From positions 744,001 through 808,000 of the forward strand of contig NZ_BSUM01000001.1 of NCBI RefSeq assembly GCF_030161595.1: a stretch of 64,000 nt of DNA, given 5' to 3'. The position numbers and the translations under genes were made by a program. The DNA is from Litorihabitans aurantiacus. Lineage in GTDB: Bacteria; Actinomycetota; Actinomycetes; Actinomycetales; Beutenbergiaceae. Within the stretch, counting starts at the first letter, position 1. Each line of letters begins with the position of its first letter. The notes under the pieces are model-generated. The model had not been told where the DNA came from and ran no database searches. It saw only the letters and a list, made by a program, of their open reading frames with translations. This document shows, piece after piece, positions 27,035 through 42,114 of this stretch.

Positions 27035-28542
27035 GCGCCCGTACCACCACCGCGCTGGTCGACTTCGACGAGGCCGTGCGCCGCTACGACCCCGTCCTCG
27101 GCATCGAGGTGCACGTCGAGCTCGGCACCACCACCAAGATGTTCGACGGCGCGCCCGTCACCTTCGGCGCAGAGCCGAACACGCAGGTCACGCCGGTCTC
27201 GCTCGGCCTGCCCGGTGCGCTGCCGGCGGTCAACCGCAAGGCGGTGGAGTCCGCGATCAAGATCGGCCTCGCGCTGAACTGCTCGATCGCGCCGCTGTGC
27301 CGCTTCGCCCGGAAGAACTACTTCTACCCGGACGTGCCGAAGAACTTCCAGACGTCGCAGTACGACGAGCCGATCGCCTTCGACGGCTGGCTGGACGTCG
27401 AGCTGGCCGACGGCGAGGTCGTGCGCGTGGAGATCGAGCGCGCCCACATGGAGGAGGACGCGGGCAAGAACACCCACGTCGGCGGGCACGACGGTCGCCT
27501 CCAGGGCGCCGAGTACTCGCTCGTGGACTACAACCGCGCCGGCATCCCGCTGGTGGAGATCGTCACGCGCCCGATCCCGGGCACGGGCGCGCGCGCCCCC
27601 GAGGTCGCGGCCGCCTACGTGCGCACGCTGCGCGACATCTTCCGTGCGCTGGACGTCTCCGAGGCACGGATGGAGCGCGGCAACGTGCGCGCCGACGTCA
27701 ACCTCTCGCTGCGCGCCACGCCGGACAGCCCGCTCGGCACGCGCACCGAGACGAAGAACGTCAACTCCTTCCGCAGCGTCGAGCGCGCCGTGCGCTACGA
27801 GGTCTCGCGGCAGGCCGCGGTGCTCGACGGCGGCGGCGCCGTCGTGCAGGAGACGCGCCACTTCCACGAGAGTGACGCCACCACCTCCCCCGGCCGCGTG
27901 AAGTCCGACGCGGAGGACTACCGCTACTTCCCCGAGCCGGACCTCGTCCCCGTCGCGCCCGCGCGCGAGTGGGTCGAGGAGATCCGCGCGACGCTGCCGG
28001 AGCTGCCGGCCGCGCGCCGTCGTCGGCTCGACGCCGAGTGGGGCTTCGCGGAGGCCGAGATGCGCGACGTCGTGAACGCCGGCGCCCTCGACCTCATCGA
28101 GGCGACCGTGACCGCCGGGGCCACCCCCGCCGCGGCCCGCAAGTGGTGGATGGGTGAGCTCGCACGCGTCGCGAACGCGGGCGAGGTGGCGCTCGAGGAC
28201 CTGAGCATCACGCCGACCCAGGTGGCGCAGCTCCAGGCGCTCGTGGACTCCGGGCGCCTCAACGACAAGCTCGCGCGCCAGGCGCTGACCGGCGTCCTGG
28301 CCGGGGAGGGCGACCCCGAGCAGGTCGCGGCCGCACGCGGCCTCGAGATCGTGTCCGACGACGGCCCGCTGCTCGAGGCGATCGACGCCGCGCTCTCGGC
28401 CCAGCCCGACATCGCCGAGAAGATCCGGGGCGGCAACCTCGGCCCGATCGGTGCGGTCATCGGCGCGGTCATGAAGGCGACGCGCGGCCAGGCCGACGCC
28501 GGGCGCGTGCGCGAGCTCGTGCTCGAGCGGGTCCAGGGCTGA
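27031..28542 (+). CDS. gatB: Glutamyl-/aspartyl-tRNA amidotransferase subunit B
   Basis: 503 residues. Family motifs: [76 protein letters not shown] and [17 protein letters not shown]. The tail domain ends with the YqeY-like segment ([20 protein letters not shown]). The subunit holds the tRNA and phosphorylates the misacylated residue. It is the last gene of gatCAB. Confidence 0.97.
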   Translation: MSARTTTALVDFDEAVRRYDPVLGIEVHVELGTTTKMFDGAPVTFGAEPNTQVTPVSLGLPGALPAVNRKAVESAIKIGLALNCSIAPLCRFARKNYFYPDVPKNFQTSQYDEPIAFDGWLDVELADGEVVRVEIERAHMEEDAGKNTHVGGHDGRLQGAEYSLVDYNRAGIPLVEIVTRPIPGTGARAPEVAAAYVRTLRDIFRALDVSEARMERGNVRADVNLSLRATPDSPLGTRTETKNVNSFRSVERAVRYEVSRQAAVLDGGGAVVQETRHFHESDATTSPGRVKSDAEDYRYFPEPDLVPVAPAREWVEEIRATLPELPAARRRRLDAEWGFAEAEMRDVVNAGALDLIEATVTAGATPAAARKWWMGELARVANAGEVALEDLSITPTQVAQLQALVDSGRLNDKLARQALTGVLAGEGDPEQVAAARGLEIVSDDGPLLEAIDAALSAQPDIAEKIRGGNLGPIGAVIGAVMKATRGQADAGRVRELVLERVQG

Positions 28543-28570
28543 TCGGGGGTCGCACCCTACCCTCGAGACC

Positions 28571-29320
28571 ATGACCACGCCGCAGCCGTCCCCGCCGTCA
28601 CGGCTGGGGGACCTCAGCGCCGTCGCCCAGGACTACCTCAAGGCGGTGTGGAACGCGCAGGAGTGGTCGAGCCGCCCCCTCAGCGTGAAGGAGCTGGCCG
28701 CGCGCCTCGGGCTCACGGCCGGGACGGTGTCGGAGGGGGTGCGGCGGCTCGCGGACGCGGGCCTCATCGACCACGCGCGCTACGGGCAGATCGCGCTGAC
28801 GCCCCAGGGACGGCACGCCGCCCTCGCGGTGGTGCGCCGGCACCGCCTCGTGGAGACCCTGCTCGTGCAGACCTTCGGGTACTCGTGGGACGAGGTGCAC
28901 GACGAGGCCGAGGTGCTCGAGCACGCCATCTCCGACGAGCTCGAGCGGCGGATCGACGCCCACCTGGGCCACCCGAGCCACGACCCGCACGGCGACCCGA
29001 TCCCGAGCGCGGAGGGTGACATCTCGATCCCGGCCGCGCGCCACCTGAGCGATCTCGGCACGGGGGAGTGCGGCGTCGTCACCCGCGTGTCCGACGCCGA
29101 TCCCGAGCTCCTGCAGCGCCTCGCGCAGGTGCGCCTCGTGCCGGGCGAGCACGTGGTCGTCACGGACCGCGACGGCGCCTCGGCCGTCACGTTCGTCGCG
29201 GCGCGCGCGCACGACGACGGCGGCGAGGGCGAGGGCGACGGCGGGACCGCGCCGTCGCATGCCGCGCCCGTCCCGTTCGGTCAGCCGGCGCTCGCGCACG
29301 TGTGGGTGGTCCCCGGATGA
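28571..29320 (+). CDS. DtxR/MntR-type metal-dependent transcriptional regulator
   Basis: 249 residues. The N-terminal winged helix (AVAQDYLKAVWNAQEWSSRP, then LSVKELAARLGLTAGTVSEG) and the dimerisation/metal domain (RRHRLVETLLVQTFGYSWDE, VHDEAEVLEHAISDELERRI) are characteristic. The residues H and E of the metal site lie in EAEVLEHAIS and LGHPSHDPHG. A C-terminal FeoA/SH3-like domain follows. I cannot decide between iron and manganese. ATG 7 nt after TACCCT; the stop overlaps the next gene (ATGA). Confidence 0.88.
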   Translation: MTTPQPSPPSRLGDLSAVAQDYLKAVWNAQEWSSRPLSVKELAARLGLTAGTVSEGVRRLADAGLIDHARYGQIALTPQGRHAALAVVRRHRLVETLLVQTFGYSWDEVHDEAEVLEHAISDELERRIDAHLGHPSHDPHGDPIPSAEGDISIPAARHLSDLGTGECGVVTRVSDADPELLQRLAQVRLVPGEHVVVTDRDGASAVTFVAARAHDDGGEGEGDGGTAPSHAAPVPFGQPALAHVWVVPG

Positions 29321-30101
29321 TCGTGGCCACCCTGCCCGCCATCGCGATCGGCGCCCTGTGCGTGCTGGGGGTCAACCTCTACGCGGCCGCGATGATCGTG
29401 CTGCGCGCCGTGCGCTACCGCACCCCGCTCTACCGGCCGATGCTGCTGAACATCGTGCTCTCGATCGTGCCCATCGTGCTGGCGGTGGCCGGGTTCGTGG
29501 TGGTGCTCGTGGCCCAGGCGTCCTTCTTCGGCGACCCGAGGTTCGGGTGGATCGGACCGACGTCGTTCGCCCTCGCCGCAGCGATGTTCCTGGCGTTCTT
29601 CCCCAACTCGGCCTACCTGATCACCGAGCTGAACTTCTCCCACCGCAAGGAGGGGACGGCGTGCCGATGTGGTTCGACATCGTCATGACGCTGACCCTGA
29701 CGATGTCGGGCATCCTCAACGCGATCGTGTCGCTCGCGCTCGTGCAGACGTTCCTGATGTTCGGTTTCGACCTGCGCGACGGGATCCCGGTCGTGCCGCC
29801 CGCCTGGACGTGGGGCGTCGCGGCGGCGGCGCTGCTTCTCGCGTGCGTCGGGGTGTGGATGGGGCGGATGATCCGCCTGAACAGCTGGGACCTGATCCTG
29901 CCGTGGCGGCTCGCCGTGAAGCTGGTGCGACACCTGGCCCAGCGGGGGAAGGTCCGCGAGCTGATCGGGTTCACGCTGAGCCACTTCGTCCTGCTCGCGC
30001 TGCTGTACACCGCGGTCTACGCCCCGGTCTCGATGCTGGTGCTGTCGGAGATCAGGATGAGCCAGGAGGTCGCCGCCGGGCAGGTCGTCGACGTCGGGTG
30101 A
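29317..30101 (+). CDS. DUF1361 family membrane protein, apparent frameshift
   Basis: About 261 residues when joined. The first frame has three hydrophobic segments and the family motif FLAFFPNSAYLITELNFSHR; the second continues VPMWFDIVMTLTLTMSGILN and further membrane segments (MFGFDLRDGIPVVPPAWTWG). DUF1361 proteins typically show PNxPYLxTDL then PxWYD, so the joint is natural. The break is in the GGGG run at 29652-29655; one more G restores KEGDGVPMWFD. The start overlaps the stop of the DtxR-like gene, so they may be coexpressed. Function unknown. Confidence 0.78.
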
Positions 30102-30175
30102 GTCGCGTCCCTCGCGCATGAGCGGCGCGGTCCGCCGCCTGGCGGACCACGTGGCGGACGCCGTCGGGCGCGCCA

Positions 30176-30193
30176 CCTACGCAGGCGTAGGTT
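30176..30193 (+). promoter_or_regulatory. Palindrome overlapping a -10 element before ilvD1
   Basis: CCTACG-CAGG-CGTAGG is a perfect inverted repeat with a 4-nt centre; it overlaps TAGGTT (30188-30193). The ilvD1 start is about 75 nt downstream with its own ribosome binding site (CTGAGGAG). Position and symmetry suggest a repressor site. Confidence 0.45.
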
Positions 30194-30268
30194 GGACGGC
30201 GGTCCGACGCGCGGCAGCGGCGTCGCCCCGCCGATCCCGGCCAGTCGGAGCTGCCTGAGGAGCACCGC

Positions 30269-32128
30269 ATGTCCCGTCCCCTGCGCTCGCGCACCTCCAC
30301 CCACGGCCGCAACATGGCGGGCGCGCGCGCCCTCTGGCGCGCCACGGGGATGGGATCGGACGACTTCGGCAAACCGATCATCGCGATCGCGAACTCCTAC
30401 ACGCAGTTCGTGCCGGGCCACGTCCACCTGAAGGACATGGGCGACCTCGTCGCCGGCGCGATCCGCGAGGCCGGGGGCGTGGCCAAGGAGTTCAACACCA
30501 TCGCCGTCGACGACGGCATCGCGATGGGTCACGGCGGCATGCTCTACTCGCTGCCCAGCCGCGACCTCATCGCCGACTCGGTCGAGTACATGGTCAACGC
30601 GCACTGCGCCGACGCGATCGTCTGCATCTCCAACTGCGACAAGATCACGCCCGGCATGCTGAACGCCGCGATGCGCCTCAACATCCCGGTCATCTTCGTC
30701 TCGGGCGGGCCGATGGAGGCCGGCAAGGCGGTGATCGCCGACGGCGTGGCGAAGACGCCCCTCAACCTCGTCAACGCGATCAACTACGCGGCCGACGACG
30801 CCGTGGACGACGCCGCGCTCGCCCAGGTCGAGGAGAACGCGTGCCCCACCTGCGGCTCGTGCTCGGGCATGTTCACGGCCAACTCGATGAACTGCCTGAC
30901 CGAGGCGCTGGGGCTGTCCCTGCCCGGCAACGGTTCGACGCTCGCGACGCACGCCGCGCGCAAGGAGCTGTTCCTCGAGGCCGGCCGCACGATCGTCGAC
31001 CTCGCGCGCCGCTACTACGACGACGAGGACGACTCCGCCGCGCCCCGCGGCATCGCGACAAAGGCGGCGTTCGCGAACGCGATGGCGCTCGACGTCGCCA
31101 TGGGCGGCTCGACCAACACGGTGCTGCACGTGCTCGCCGCGGCCCAGGAGGGTGAGGTCGACTTCGACCTCACCGACATCGAGCGCATCTCGCGCGCCGT
31201 GCCGTGCCTGTCCAAGGTCGCCCCCAACCACCCGCGCTTCCACATGGAGGACGTGCACCGCGCCGGTGGCATCCCCGCGCTGCTGGGCGAGCTCGACCGC
31301 GCCGGGCTGCTCGACCACGACGTCACCTCCGTCCACACGCCCACCCTGCGGGCGTGGCTCGACGAGTGGGACGTGCGGGGTGGGAGCGCGAACGAGCGCG
31401 CCGTCGAGCTCTTCCACGCCGCGCCGGGCGGGGTGCGCACGACGCACGCGTTCTCGACCTCGAACCGGTGGGAGTCGCTCGACGTCGACGCCGCCGACGG
31501 GTGCATCAGGGACCTCGCGCACGCCTACACCGTGGAGGGCGGCCTCGCCGTGCTGCGCGGGAACCTGGCGGAGGACGGCGCGGTGTTCAAGACCGCCGGC
31601 GTCGACCCGGACGTGTTCCACTTCGTCGGCCGCGCGCTCGTGTGCGAGTCGCAGGACGAGGCCGTGGAGAAGATCCTGACGAAGCAGGTCGAGCCGGGGC
31701 ACGTCGTCGTCGTGCGCTACGAGGGCCCCTCGGGCGGTCCGGGGATGCAGGAGATGCTGTACCCGACGTCGTTCATCAAGGGTCGCGGGCTCGGCAAGGT
31801 CTGCGCGCTCATCACGGACGGGCGGTTCTCGGGCGGTTCCAGCGGCATCTCGATCGGGCACATCTCGCCCGAGGCGGCCGCGGGCGGCACCATCGCGCTC
31901 ATCGAGGACGGCGACGAGATCGAGATCGACGTCAACACGCGTCTGATCCGGCTCAACGTGCCCGACGCCGTGATCGCCGAGCGCCGCGCGAAGATGGAGG
32001 CGTCGGAGCACCCGTGGCAGCCCGTGGACCGCGACCGCTACGTCTCGCCCGCGCTGCAGGCCTACGCGGCGATGGCGACGTCGGCCGACCGCGGCGCCGT
32101 GCGCGACGTGTCGCTCATCCGGCGCTGA
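30269..32128 (+). CDS. ilvD: Dihydroxy-acid dehydratase, long type
   Basis: 619 residues, the length of the E. coli-type enzyme. It dehydrates 2,3-dihydroxy-isovalerate and -methylvalerate in valine/isoleucine synthesis. The cluster ligands lie in [19 protein letters not shown] and [20 protein letters not shown]; further motifs are [39 protein letters not shown] and [20 protein letters not shown]. By family knowledge this class usually carries a 4Fe-4S cluster. The start ATG at 30269 follows CTGAGGAG. A second, different dehydratase follows 38 nt later. Confidence 0.95.
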   Translation: MSRPLRSRTSTHGRNMAGARALWRATGMGSDDFGKPIIAIANSYTQFVPGHVHLKDMGDLVAGAIREAGGVAKEFNTIAVDDGIAMGHGGMLYSLPSRDLIADSVEYMVNAHCADAIVCISNCDKITPGMLNAAMRLNIPVIFVSGGPMEAGKAVIADGVAKTPLNLVNAINYAADDAVDDAALAQVEENACPTCGSCSGMFTANSMNCLTEALGLSLPGNGSTLATHAARKELFLEAGRTIVDLARRYYDDEDDSAAPRGIATKAAFANAMALDVAMGGSTNTVLHVLAAAQEGEVDFDLTDIERISRAVPCLSKVAPNHPRFHMEDVHRAGGIPALLGELDRAGLLDHDVTSVHTPTLRAWLDEWDVRGGSANERAVELFHAAPGGVRTTHAFSTSNRWESLDVDAADGCIRDLAHAYTVEGGLAVLRGNLAEDGAVFKTAGVDPDVFHFVGRALVCESQDEAVEKILTKQVEPGHVVVVRYEGPSGGPGMQEMLYPTSFIKGRGLGKVCALITDGRFSGGSSGISIGHISPEAAAGGTIALIEDGDEIEIDVNTRLIRLNVPDAVIAERRAKMEASEHPWQPVDRDRYVSPALQAYAAMATSADRGAVRDVSLIRR

Positions 32129-32166
32129 TCGAGCTCAACCCGCCCGAAGGTTCCTAAGGTGGAGGC

Positions 32167-33874
32167 ATGAGCGAGACGGTGAACGCAGGCGTCGACATCA
32201 AGCCGCGGTCGCGGCAGGTGACGGACGGGATCGAGGCGACGGCGTCGCGCGGCATGCTCCGCGCCGTCGGGATGGGCGACGACGACTGGGTCAAGCCCCA
32301 GATCGGCGTCGCCAGCTCCTGGAACGAGATCACGCCGTGCAACCTCTCCCTGGACCGGCTCGCGAAGGCGGTCAAGGAGGGGTGCACGCCGGGGGCGGCT
32401 ACCCGCTCGAGTTCGGCACCATCTCGGTGTCCGACGGCATCTCGATGGGTCACGAGGGGATGCACTTCTCGCTCGTCTCGCGCGATGTGATCGCGGACTC
32501 GGTGGAGACCGTCATCTCGGCGGAGCGGCTCGACGGCTCGGTGCTGCTCGCGGGCTGCGACAAGTCGCTGCCGGGCATGCTGATGGCCGCCGCGCGGCTC
32601 GAACTGTCCTCGGTGTTCCTCTACGCCGGCTCGATCATGCCGGGCTGGGTGAAGCTCGAGGACGGCACCGAGAAGGACGTGACGCTCATCGACGCGTTCG
32701 AGGCGGTCGGGGCGTGTCAGCGAGGGCTGATGAGCAAGGGGGACCTCGACCGCATCGAGCGGGCGATCTGCCCGGGCGAGGGTGCCTGCGGCGGGATGTA
32801 CACCGCGAACACGATGGCCTCGGTGGCCGAGGCGATGGGGATGTCCCTGCCGGGGTCGGCCGCTCCGCCGTCGGCCGACCGCCGCCGTGACATGTTTGCG
32901 CGCAAGTCGGGCGAGGCGGTGGTGGAGCTGCTGCGGCGCGGGATCACCGCGCGTCAGATCATGACGAAGGAGGCGTTCGAGAACGCGATCGCCGTCGTGA
33001 TGGCGTTCGGCGGCTCGACGAACGCGGTGCTGCACCTGCTCGCGATCGCGCACGAGGCCGAGGTCGAGCTGACGCTCGCGGACTTCGACCGCGTCGCCTC
33101 CCGGGTGCCGCACCTGGGTGACCTCAAGCCGTTCGGGCGGTACGTGATGAACGACGTCGACCGGATCGGTGGCGTGCCGGTGGTGATGAAGGCGCTGCTC
33201 GACGCCGGGCTGCTGCACGGTGACGCCCTGACGGTGACGGGCCGGACCGTGGCCGAGAACCTGGCCGACATCGACCCGCCGGACCCCGACGGCAAGATCC
33301 TCCGCGCGCTCGACAACCCCATCCACCACACCGGCGGCATCACGATCCTGCACGGGTCGCTGGCCCCCGAGGGCGCCGTGGTGAAGTCGGCGGGGTTCGA
33401 CGAGGACGTGTTCACCGGGACGGCCCGGGTGTTCGAGCGCGAGCGTGCGGCCCTCGATGCGCTCGAGGACGGGACGATCACCGACGGCGACGTGGTGGTC
33501 ATCCGCTACGAAGGCCCGAAGGGCGGGCCCGGGATGCGCGAGATGCTCGCGATCACGGGGGCGATCAAGGGTGCGGGGCTGGGCAAGACGGTGCTGCTGC
33601 TGACCGACGGTCGCTTCTCCGGGGGACGACGGGCCTGTGCGTCGGGCACGTGGCGCCCGAGGCGGTCGATGGCGGGCCCATCGCCTTCGTGCGCGACGGC
33701 GACCCGATCCGGCTCGACGTTGCGAACAAGACCCTCGACGTCCTGGTGCCGGACGAGGAGCTCGAGGCGCGGCGGTCCGGGTGGGAGCCGCTGGCGCCCA
33801 AGTACTCCCGGGGCGTGCTGGCGAAGTACGCAAAGCTCGTGCAGTCCGCGTCGCGCGGCGCGATCCTCGAGTAG
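32167..33874 (+). CDS. ilvD: Dihydroxy-acid dehydratase, short type (paralogue), two apparent frameshifts
   Basis: About 569 residues after joining three frames. Frame one: [20 protein letters not shown] to [14 protein letters not shown]. Frame two, from [20 protein letters not shown], holds [40 protein letters not shown] and [20 protein letters not shown]. Frame three ends with the normal C-terminus ([20 protein letters not shown] to SRGAILE). The breaks are at GGGG (32379-32382) and GGGGG (33621-33625); one more G at each repairs the gene. The motifs are those of the 2Fe-2S-type enzyme. TAAGGT and GGTGGAGG precede the ATG. Confidence 0.85.
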
Positions 33875-33883
33875 ACGGCGATC

Positions 33884-33920
33884 CTGCGGGCGCCGGTGCC
33901 CACGGCGCCGGCGCCCGCAG
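33884..33920 (+). terminator. GC-rich hairpin after ilvD2
   Basis: CTGCGGGCGCCGGTGCC pairs with GGCGCCGGCGCCCGCAG around CAC, starting 10 nt after the stop. No long U-tract, as is common in actinobacteria. Confidence 0.7.
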
Positions 33921-34148
33921 CCGTTCTCGAAGGGGCTCGGTCTGGACGCGGCCGCAGAGGAGCGGCGTTCGCGAACGGTGCCGGTGACGCAGGCCACACG
34001 AAGGTTACTCGCGGCCGTTGCTGTCGCGCTGCGAGGACCGTCCGCCGCTGGGAGGGGGCGAGAACGGCGGAATTTCGCGCCTGAACGGCGGTCGTCGTGA
34101 CTGATGCGAGAGACGGAGCTCGAGAGGGATCCGCAGGATCGCAACGTT

Positions 34149-34177
34149 TTGCCAGCACGCACACGCTCACGTAATGT
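34149..34177 (+). promoter_or_regulatory. rRNA operon promoter
   Basis: TTGCCA, 17 nt, TAATGT: a good -35/-10 pair about 435 nt before 16S. The 738-nt stretch 33875-34612 holds the ilvD2 terminator, this promoter and a T/G-rich leader with GTTTGAGAACTCAACAGTGTG (34407-34427), the antitermination/processing-type sequence usual before 16S in actinobacteria. I see no gene in it. Confidence 0.65.
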
Positions 34178-34612
34178 TCTTGTCACACGGGGAAGCGAGC
34201 CGGACCGAGAGGGCCGGGCTGACCGTGAATCCCCGGCGAAGAGTCGCGATCCACTGGGTGGGTTGTGGGGCCACTGCTGTGGGGTCATCCTTCTTGGTTT
34301 GCTGGTCGGGCTTCGGTTTGACGGTGTGCTGTGGGGGGTGTAGGTTGGAGAGGTTGCCCCGGTGGGGCTGGCCCGGTTCGGGTTGGTCTGGCTGGTGTGG
34401 TGTGTTGTTTGAGAACTCAACAGTGTGTTTGTGAACTTGATGCCATGTGTTGATCGCATGCCTGTGGGTGTGTGGTTGATGTTGATAGTTTTTGGCTCTC
34501 GTGCTGGTTGCGCCTTCGACTTTTGGGTTGGGGGTGTGGTTGGTGTGGGGGTTTTGTTGGGGTCATTCCCGTTGTATGGATTCCCGCTCCTTTTTGGGGT
34601 TGGGGTTTGTTT

Positions 34613-39727
<5,115 letters not shown>

Positions 39728-39851
39728 CACAACAACAAAGACTCAATACATGTTGCGACGCGTCCACTGTGCGGTTCCCGAACCACCAACGCACCACCAC
39801 CCCACCCGCAAGGGCCCGGGGCGAGGCAGTGAGTGTTGACAGTTCGATAGA

Positions 39852-39970
39852 GTTACGGCGGCCATAGCGAGGCGGGAAACGCCCGGCACCATTCCGAACC
39901 CGGAAGCTAAGCCCCTCAGCGCCGATGGTACTGCCCTGGAGACGGGGTGGGAGAGTAGGACACCGCCGAA
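39852..39970 (+). rRNA. rrf: 5S ribosomal RNA
   Basis: 119 nt: GTTACGGCGGCCATAGCGAG at the 5' end, CATTCCGAACCCGGAAGCTA (loop B/C) inside and GAGAGTAGGACACCGCCGAA at the 3' end. The two ends pair (GGCGG with CCGCC). Confidence 0.96.
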
Positions 39971-39982
39971 CACCCATTAAGC

Positions 39983-40020
39983 CGAAAGGCCCCACACCCA
40001 CCCGGGTGCGGGGCCTTTCG
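39983..40020 (+). terminator. rRNA operon terminator
   Basis: CGAAAGGCCCCACACCC pairs with GGGTGCGGGGCCTTTCG (one mismatch) around a short loop, 13 nt after 5S. Confidence 0.9.
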
Positions 40021-40072
40021 CACACCCAGAAGCGCGCGCCAAGATCACCCCAAGAGGGCACCGACGCTTGCC

Positions 40073-40292
40073 GAGACGATCCCCGACCCCAGGCGAGAGG
40101 ATCGCGGACCCTCGCCGAGCGGATTGCCGACCCTCCCCGAGAGGATCGCGGACACTCGCCGAGAGGATTGCCGACCCTCCCCGAGAGGATCGCGGACCCT
40201 GGCCGAGAGGATCCCGGACCCTTGGCGAGAGTATCCCGGACCCTCCGCGGGGAGATCGCTGGCACCTGTCGAGAAGATTGCCGATCTGCACT
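40073..40292 (+). repeat. 22-nt tandem array, left arm (about ten units)
   Basis: Units of exactly 22 nt start at 40073 and every 22 nt to 40271. The consensus is GAGAGGATTGCCGACCCTCCCC, alternating with a GAGAGGATCGCGGACCCTSGCC variant. The last two units are diverged. All six frames stay open because 22 nt is read three ways, giving false ORFs with repeats such as ERIADPPRED. A 62-nt unique centre separates it from the inverted right arm. The stretch 39971-40687 otherwise holds only the rrn terminator and the leader of the next gene. Confidence 0.92.
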
Positions 40293-40354
40293 CGAGATCG
40301 CTGCGGGCGTTGCTCTATCGGGTCCGCTTGGGTCACCTGATCGTGCGCCCTCGC

Positions 40355-40618
40355 CGGAGGCGTCGCCAATTCTCTCCGCGAGGATCTGCAGTGTTCTGGG
40401 GGAGCGTCGGGAGTGCTTCCGGAGCGCGTCGCCAATCCTCTCCGCGAGGTTCGGCAATCCTCTCGGGGAGGGTCGGCAATCCTCTCGGGGAGGGTCGGCA
40501 ATCCTCTCGGCGAGTGTCCGCGATCCTCTCGGGGAGGGTCGGCGATCCTCTCGGGGAGGGTCGGCAATCCTCTCGGGGAGGGTCGGCAATCCTCTCGCGG
40601 AGGGTCCACAAAGCTCTC
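40355..40618 (-). repeat. 22-nt tandem array, right arm (about twelve units, inverted)
   Basis: The same 22-nt unit in the opposite orientation, read on the + strand as GGGGAGGGTCGGCAATCCTC plus TC. Clean units start at 40443, 40465, 40487, 40509, 40531, 40553, 40575 and 40597; the four units at 40355-40442 are diverged. Each unit also contains a tiny internal stem (CCTC...GAGG). The two arms could pair into a hairpin of more than 200 bp. Confidence 0.92.
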
Positions 40619-40687
40619 GCGAAGGGTTGGGCGGGCGGGGGTGGGGCCTGCTGGCTAGGGTGGGTGGTACCGACCGAGAGGGCATCG

Positions 40688-41545
40688 ATGCTGCGTGTGA
40701 CCGTGAGTGGGTCAGGTGCACCCCGGGTGGTGCTGGGGCCGGGAGAGACGCTGCTGATCGGTCGTGCGCCGGACCAGGCGCTCCCCGAGCGGGACGCCAC
40801 CGAGCAGCTCCGGACGACCGCCCTGGCTCTTCCTCGTGTCGCGGGCCACGTGTCGCGGCTCCTGGGCGAGGTCGCCGTCGGCGAGGAGGTCGTGCGGCTG
40901 CGCTGGCGGGGGAGCACAGGCGCCCAGCTCTCCAGCCTCTTCGACGCGCCTGGCGGAGCACGACGAGTCACGCTGTCGGACGGGATGGTCGCGCTCCTGG
41001 ACGAGGGCGACAACCAGCTCCTCCTCCTCCAGGGCCGCCAGCAGCCCGACGGTACGTTCACCGACCTCCTCGTCTCCATCGACGTCGAGCTCGTCAGCAC
41101 GCCTGACGTCCGGACCCCGTGGGTGCCGCTCCCCGATCCGGAGTCCGCACCGACCACGGAGGCACCTCGCCTCGAGCCGTGGTCCCGCGAGTGGTACGTG
41201 GCCCTCGCCCTGGCGGAGCCGTGGCTCAGCGGTGAGGACGACTACCCGCGCCCGGCGTCCAACCGCGAAATCTACGAGCGCATCCTGGCCTGGCGGGGAC
41301 ACGCGTGGAACCTCGAGCGTGCCCAGCGGGTGGACGACGCCATCCGCGTCGTCGCCCGCATGGCGTTCGGCATCGCGGACGACCCCTTCACCCAGGGCCA
41401 GGGACGCGTGCAGAACGTGCGCTTCGCCGTCGGGCGCCGCTCGGCCGAGGTGCAGCTCGTGACCGCGAAGGACCTCGCCGCCGTCCTGAGCGCCCAGGCG
41501 CGGGGGACGGGGCTGCGCCCGGCCGAGGACCCCGCCATCACCTGA
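40688..41545 (+). CDS. FHA-like protein of the secretion-like cluster
   Basis: 285 residues from the ATG at 40688. The N-terminal 110 residues fit a degenerate forkhead-associated fold: VVLGPGETLLIGRAPDQALP, LALPRVAGHVSRLLGEV, VTLSDGMVALLDEGDNQLLL. The C-terminal half is helical, with ASNREIYERILAWRGHAWNL and ARMAFGIADDPFTQGQGRVQ, and resembles a winged-helix-type tail. No membrane segment. FHA proteins bind phosphothreonine; a Ser/Thr kinase is encoded at the other end of the cluster (56395-58404), which suggests a pair. A strong terminator follows, so it is a separate unit. Confidence 0.7.
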   Translation: MLRVTVSGSGAPRVVLGPGETLLIGRAPDQALPERDATEQLRTTALALPRVAGHVSRLLGEVAVGEEVVRLRWRGSTGAQLSSLFDAPGGARRVTLSDGMVALLDEGDNQLLLLQGRQQPDGTFTDLLVSIDVELVSTPDVRTPWVPLPDPESAPTTEAPRLEPWSREWYVALALAEPWLSGEDDYPRPASNREIYERILAWRGHAWNLERAQRVDDAIRVVARMAFGIADDPFTQGQGRVQNVRFAVGRRSAEVQLVTAKDLAAVLSAQARGTGLRPAEDPAIT

Positions 41546-41575
41546 CGCACCGCCCGCCTCCCACTCCACACCCCA

Positions 41576-41609
41576 CGCCCTCCCGAGCGCTCCGGCGCAC
41601 GGGAGGGCG
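41576..41609 (+). terminator. Hairpin after the FHA-like gene
   Basis: CGCCCTCCCG and CGGGAGGGCG form a perfect 10-bp stem, 31 nt after the stop. Confidence 0.8.
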
Positions 41610-41693
41610 TCGTCGTGCTGCCCGAACGTTCCGCGACGACGCCCTGACCTCGCCCCCGAGCCCCCGGATCGGCCTCCCAGCCACCCACGGGGC

Positions 41694-41747
41694 GGAACCT
41701 TCCACCCCCGCCGAGGTGGTCGCGCGCGCGCCCCGTCCCTAGCGTCG
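41694..41747 (+). promoter_or_regulatory. Shared promoter motif, copy 1 (before WXG100 gene 1)
   Basis: GGAACCTTCCACCCCCG (41694), then CCTAGCGTCG (41738), 44 nt from start to start. TAGCGT fits a -10 hexamer (TANNNT). The ATG of the WXG100 gene is 34 nt further. The same pair occurs at 42060 and 44288. Confidence 0.65.
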
Positions 41748-41781
41748 TCAGCACCAGTCACCGACGTCGAGAGGCAGCGCC

Positions 41782-42057
41782 ATGTACGACAGGAACACCT
41801 TCTACGGGATCGACCCCGAGTACTCCCGCAACGCCTCACGAGGCATGGAGCAGGGCGCCGGGGACCTCGGCAGCCTCGTGGGCTCCATCTCCGCGATGCT
41901 CGACTCCATCACCTGGGAGGGGGCCGGCGCGAAGCGCTTCCTCGGCGACTGGAACGGCGCCCTGCGCCCGGAGCTCCAGGCCGTCACCCAGTCGCTGACA
42001 GAGTCCGCGCACGAGCTGCGCCGCCGCGCCGAGATGCAGGAGCAGGCCAGCAGCTAG
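41782..42057 (+). CDS. WXG100 family protein
   Basis: 91 residues, the standard size of WXG100 proteins. Helix-turn-helix with the turn ITWEGAGAKRFLGDWNGALR (Trp-Glu-Gly for WxG) at mid-length, preceded by LGSLVGSISAMLDS and followed by QAVTQSLTESAHELRRRAEM. Such proteins are substrates or partners of type VII secretion. Neighbours 42234 and 43912 are of the same kind. The protein ends QEQASS, close to the ending of the second one (QERASS). Confidence 0.88.
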   Translation: MYDRNTFYGIDPEYSRNASRGMEQGAGDLGSLVGSISAMLDSITWEGAGAKRFLGDWNGALRPELQAVTQSLTESAHELRRRAEMQEQASS

Positions 42058-42059
42058 GC

Positions 42060-42114
42060 GGAACGTTCCACCCCCGACGGGGGTGCGGACGGCGCACCGG
42101 CCGGCCTAGCGTCG
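42060..42114 (+). promoter_or_regulatory. Shared promoter motif, copy 2
   Basis: GGAACGTTCCACCCCCG (42060; the first ten bases are a perfect palindrome), then CCTAGCGTCG (42105), 45 nt apart. It starts at the last base before the preceding stop region and lies 120 nt before the ATG at 42234. Confidence 0.65.

Noticed and set aside
40073-40618. CRISPR array
   Set aside because: The units are contiguous without spacers and occur in both orientations; no cas genes nearby.
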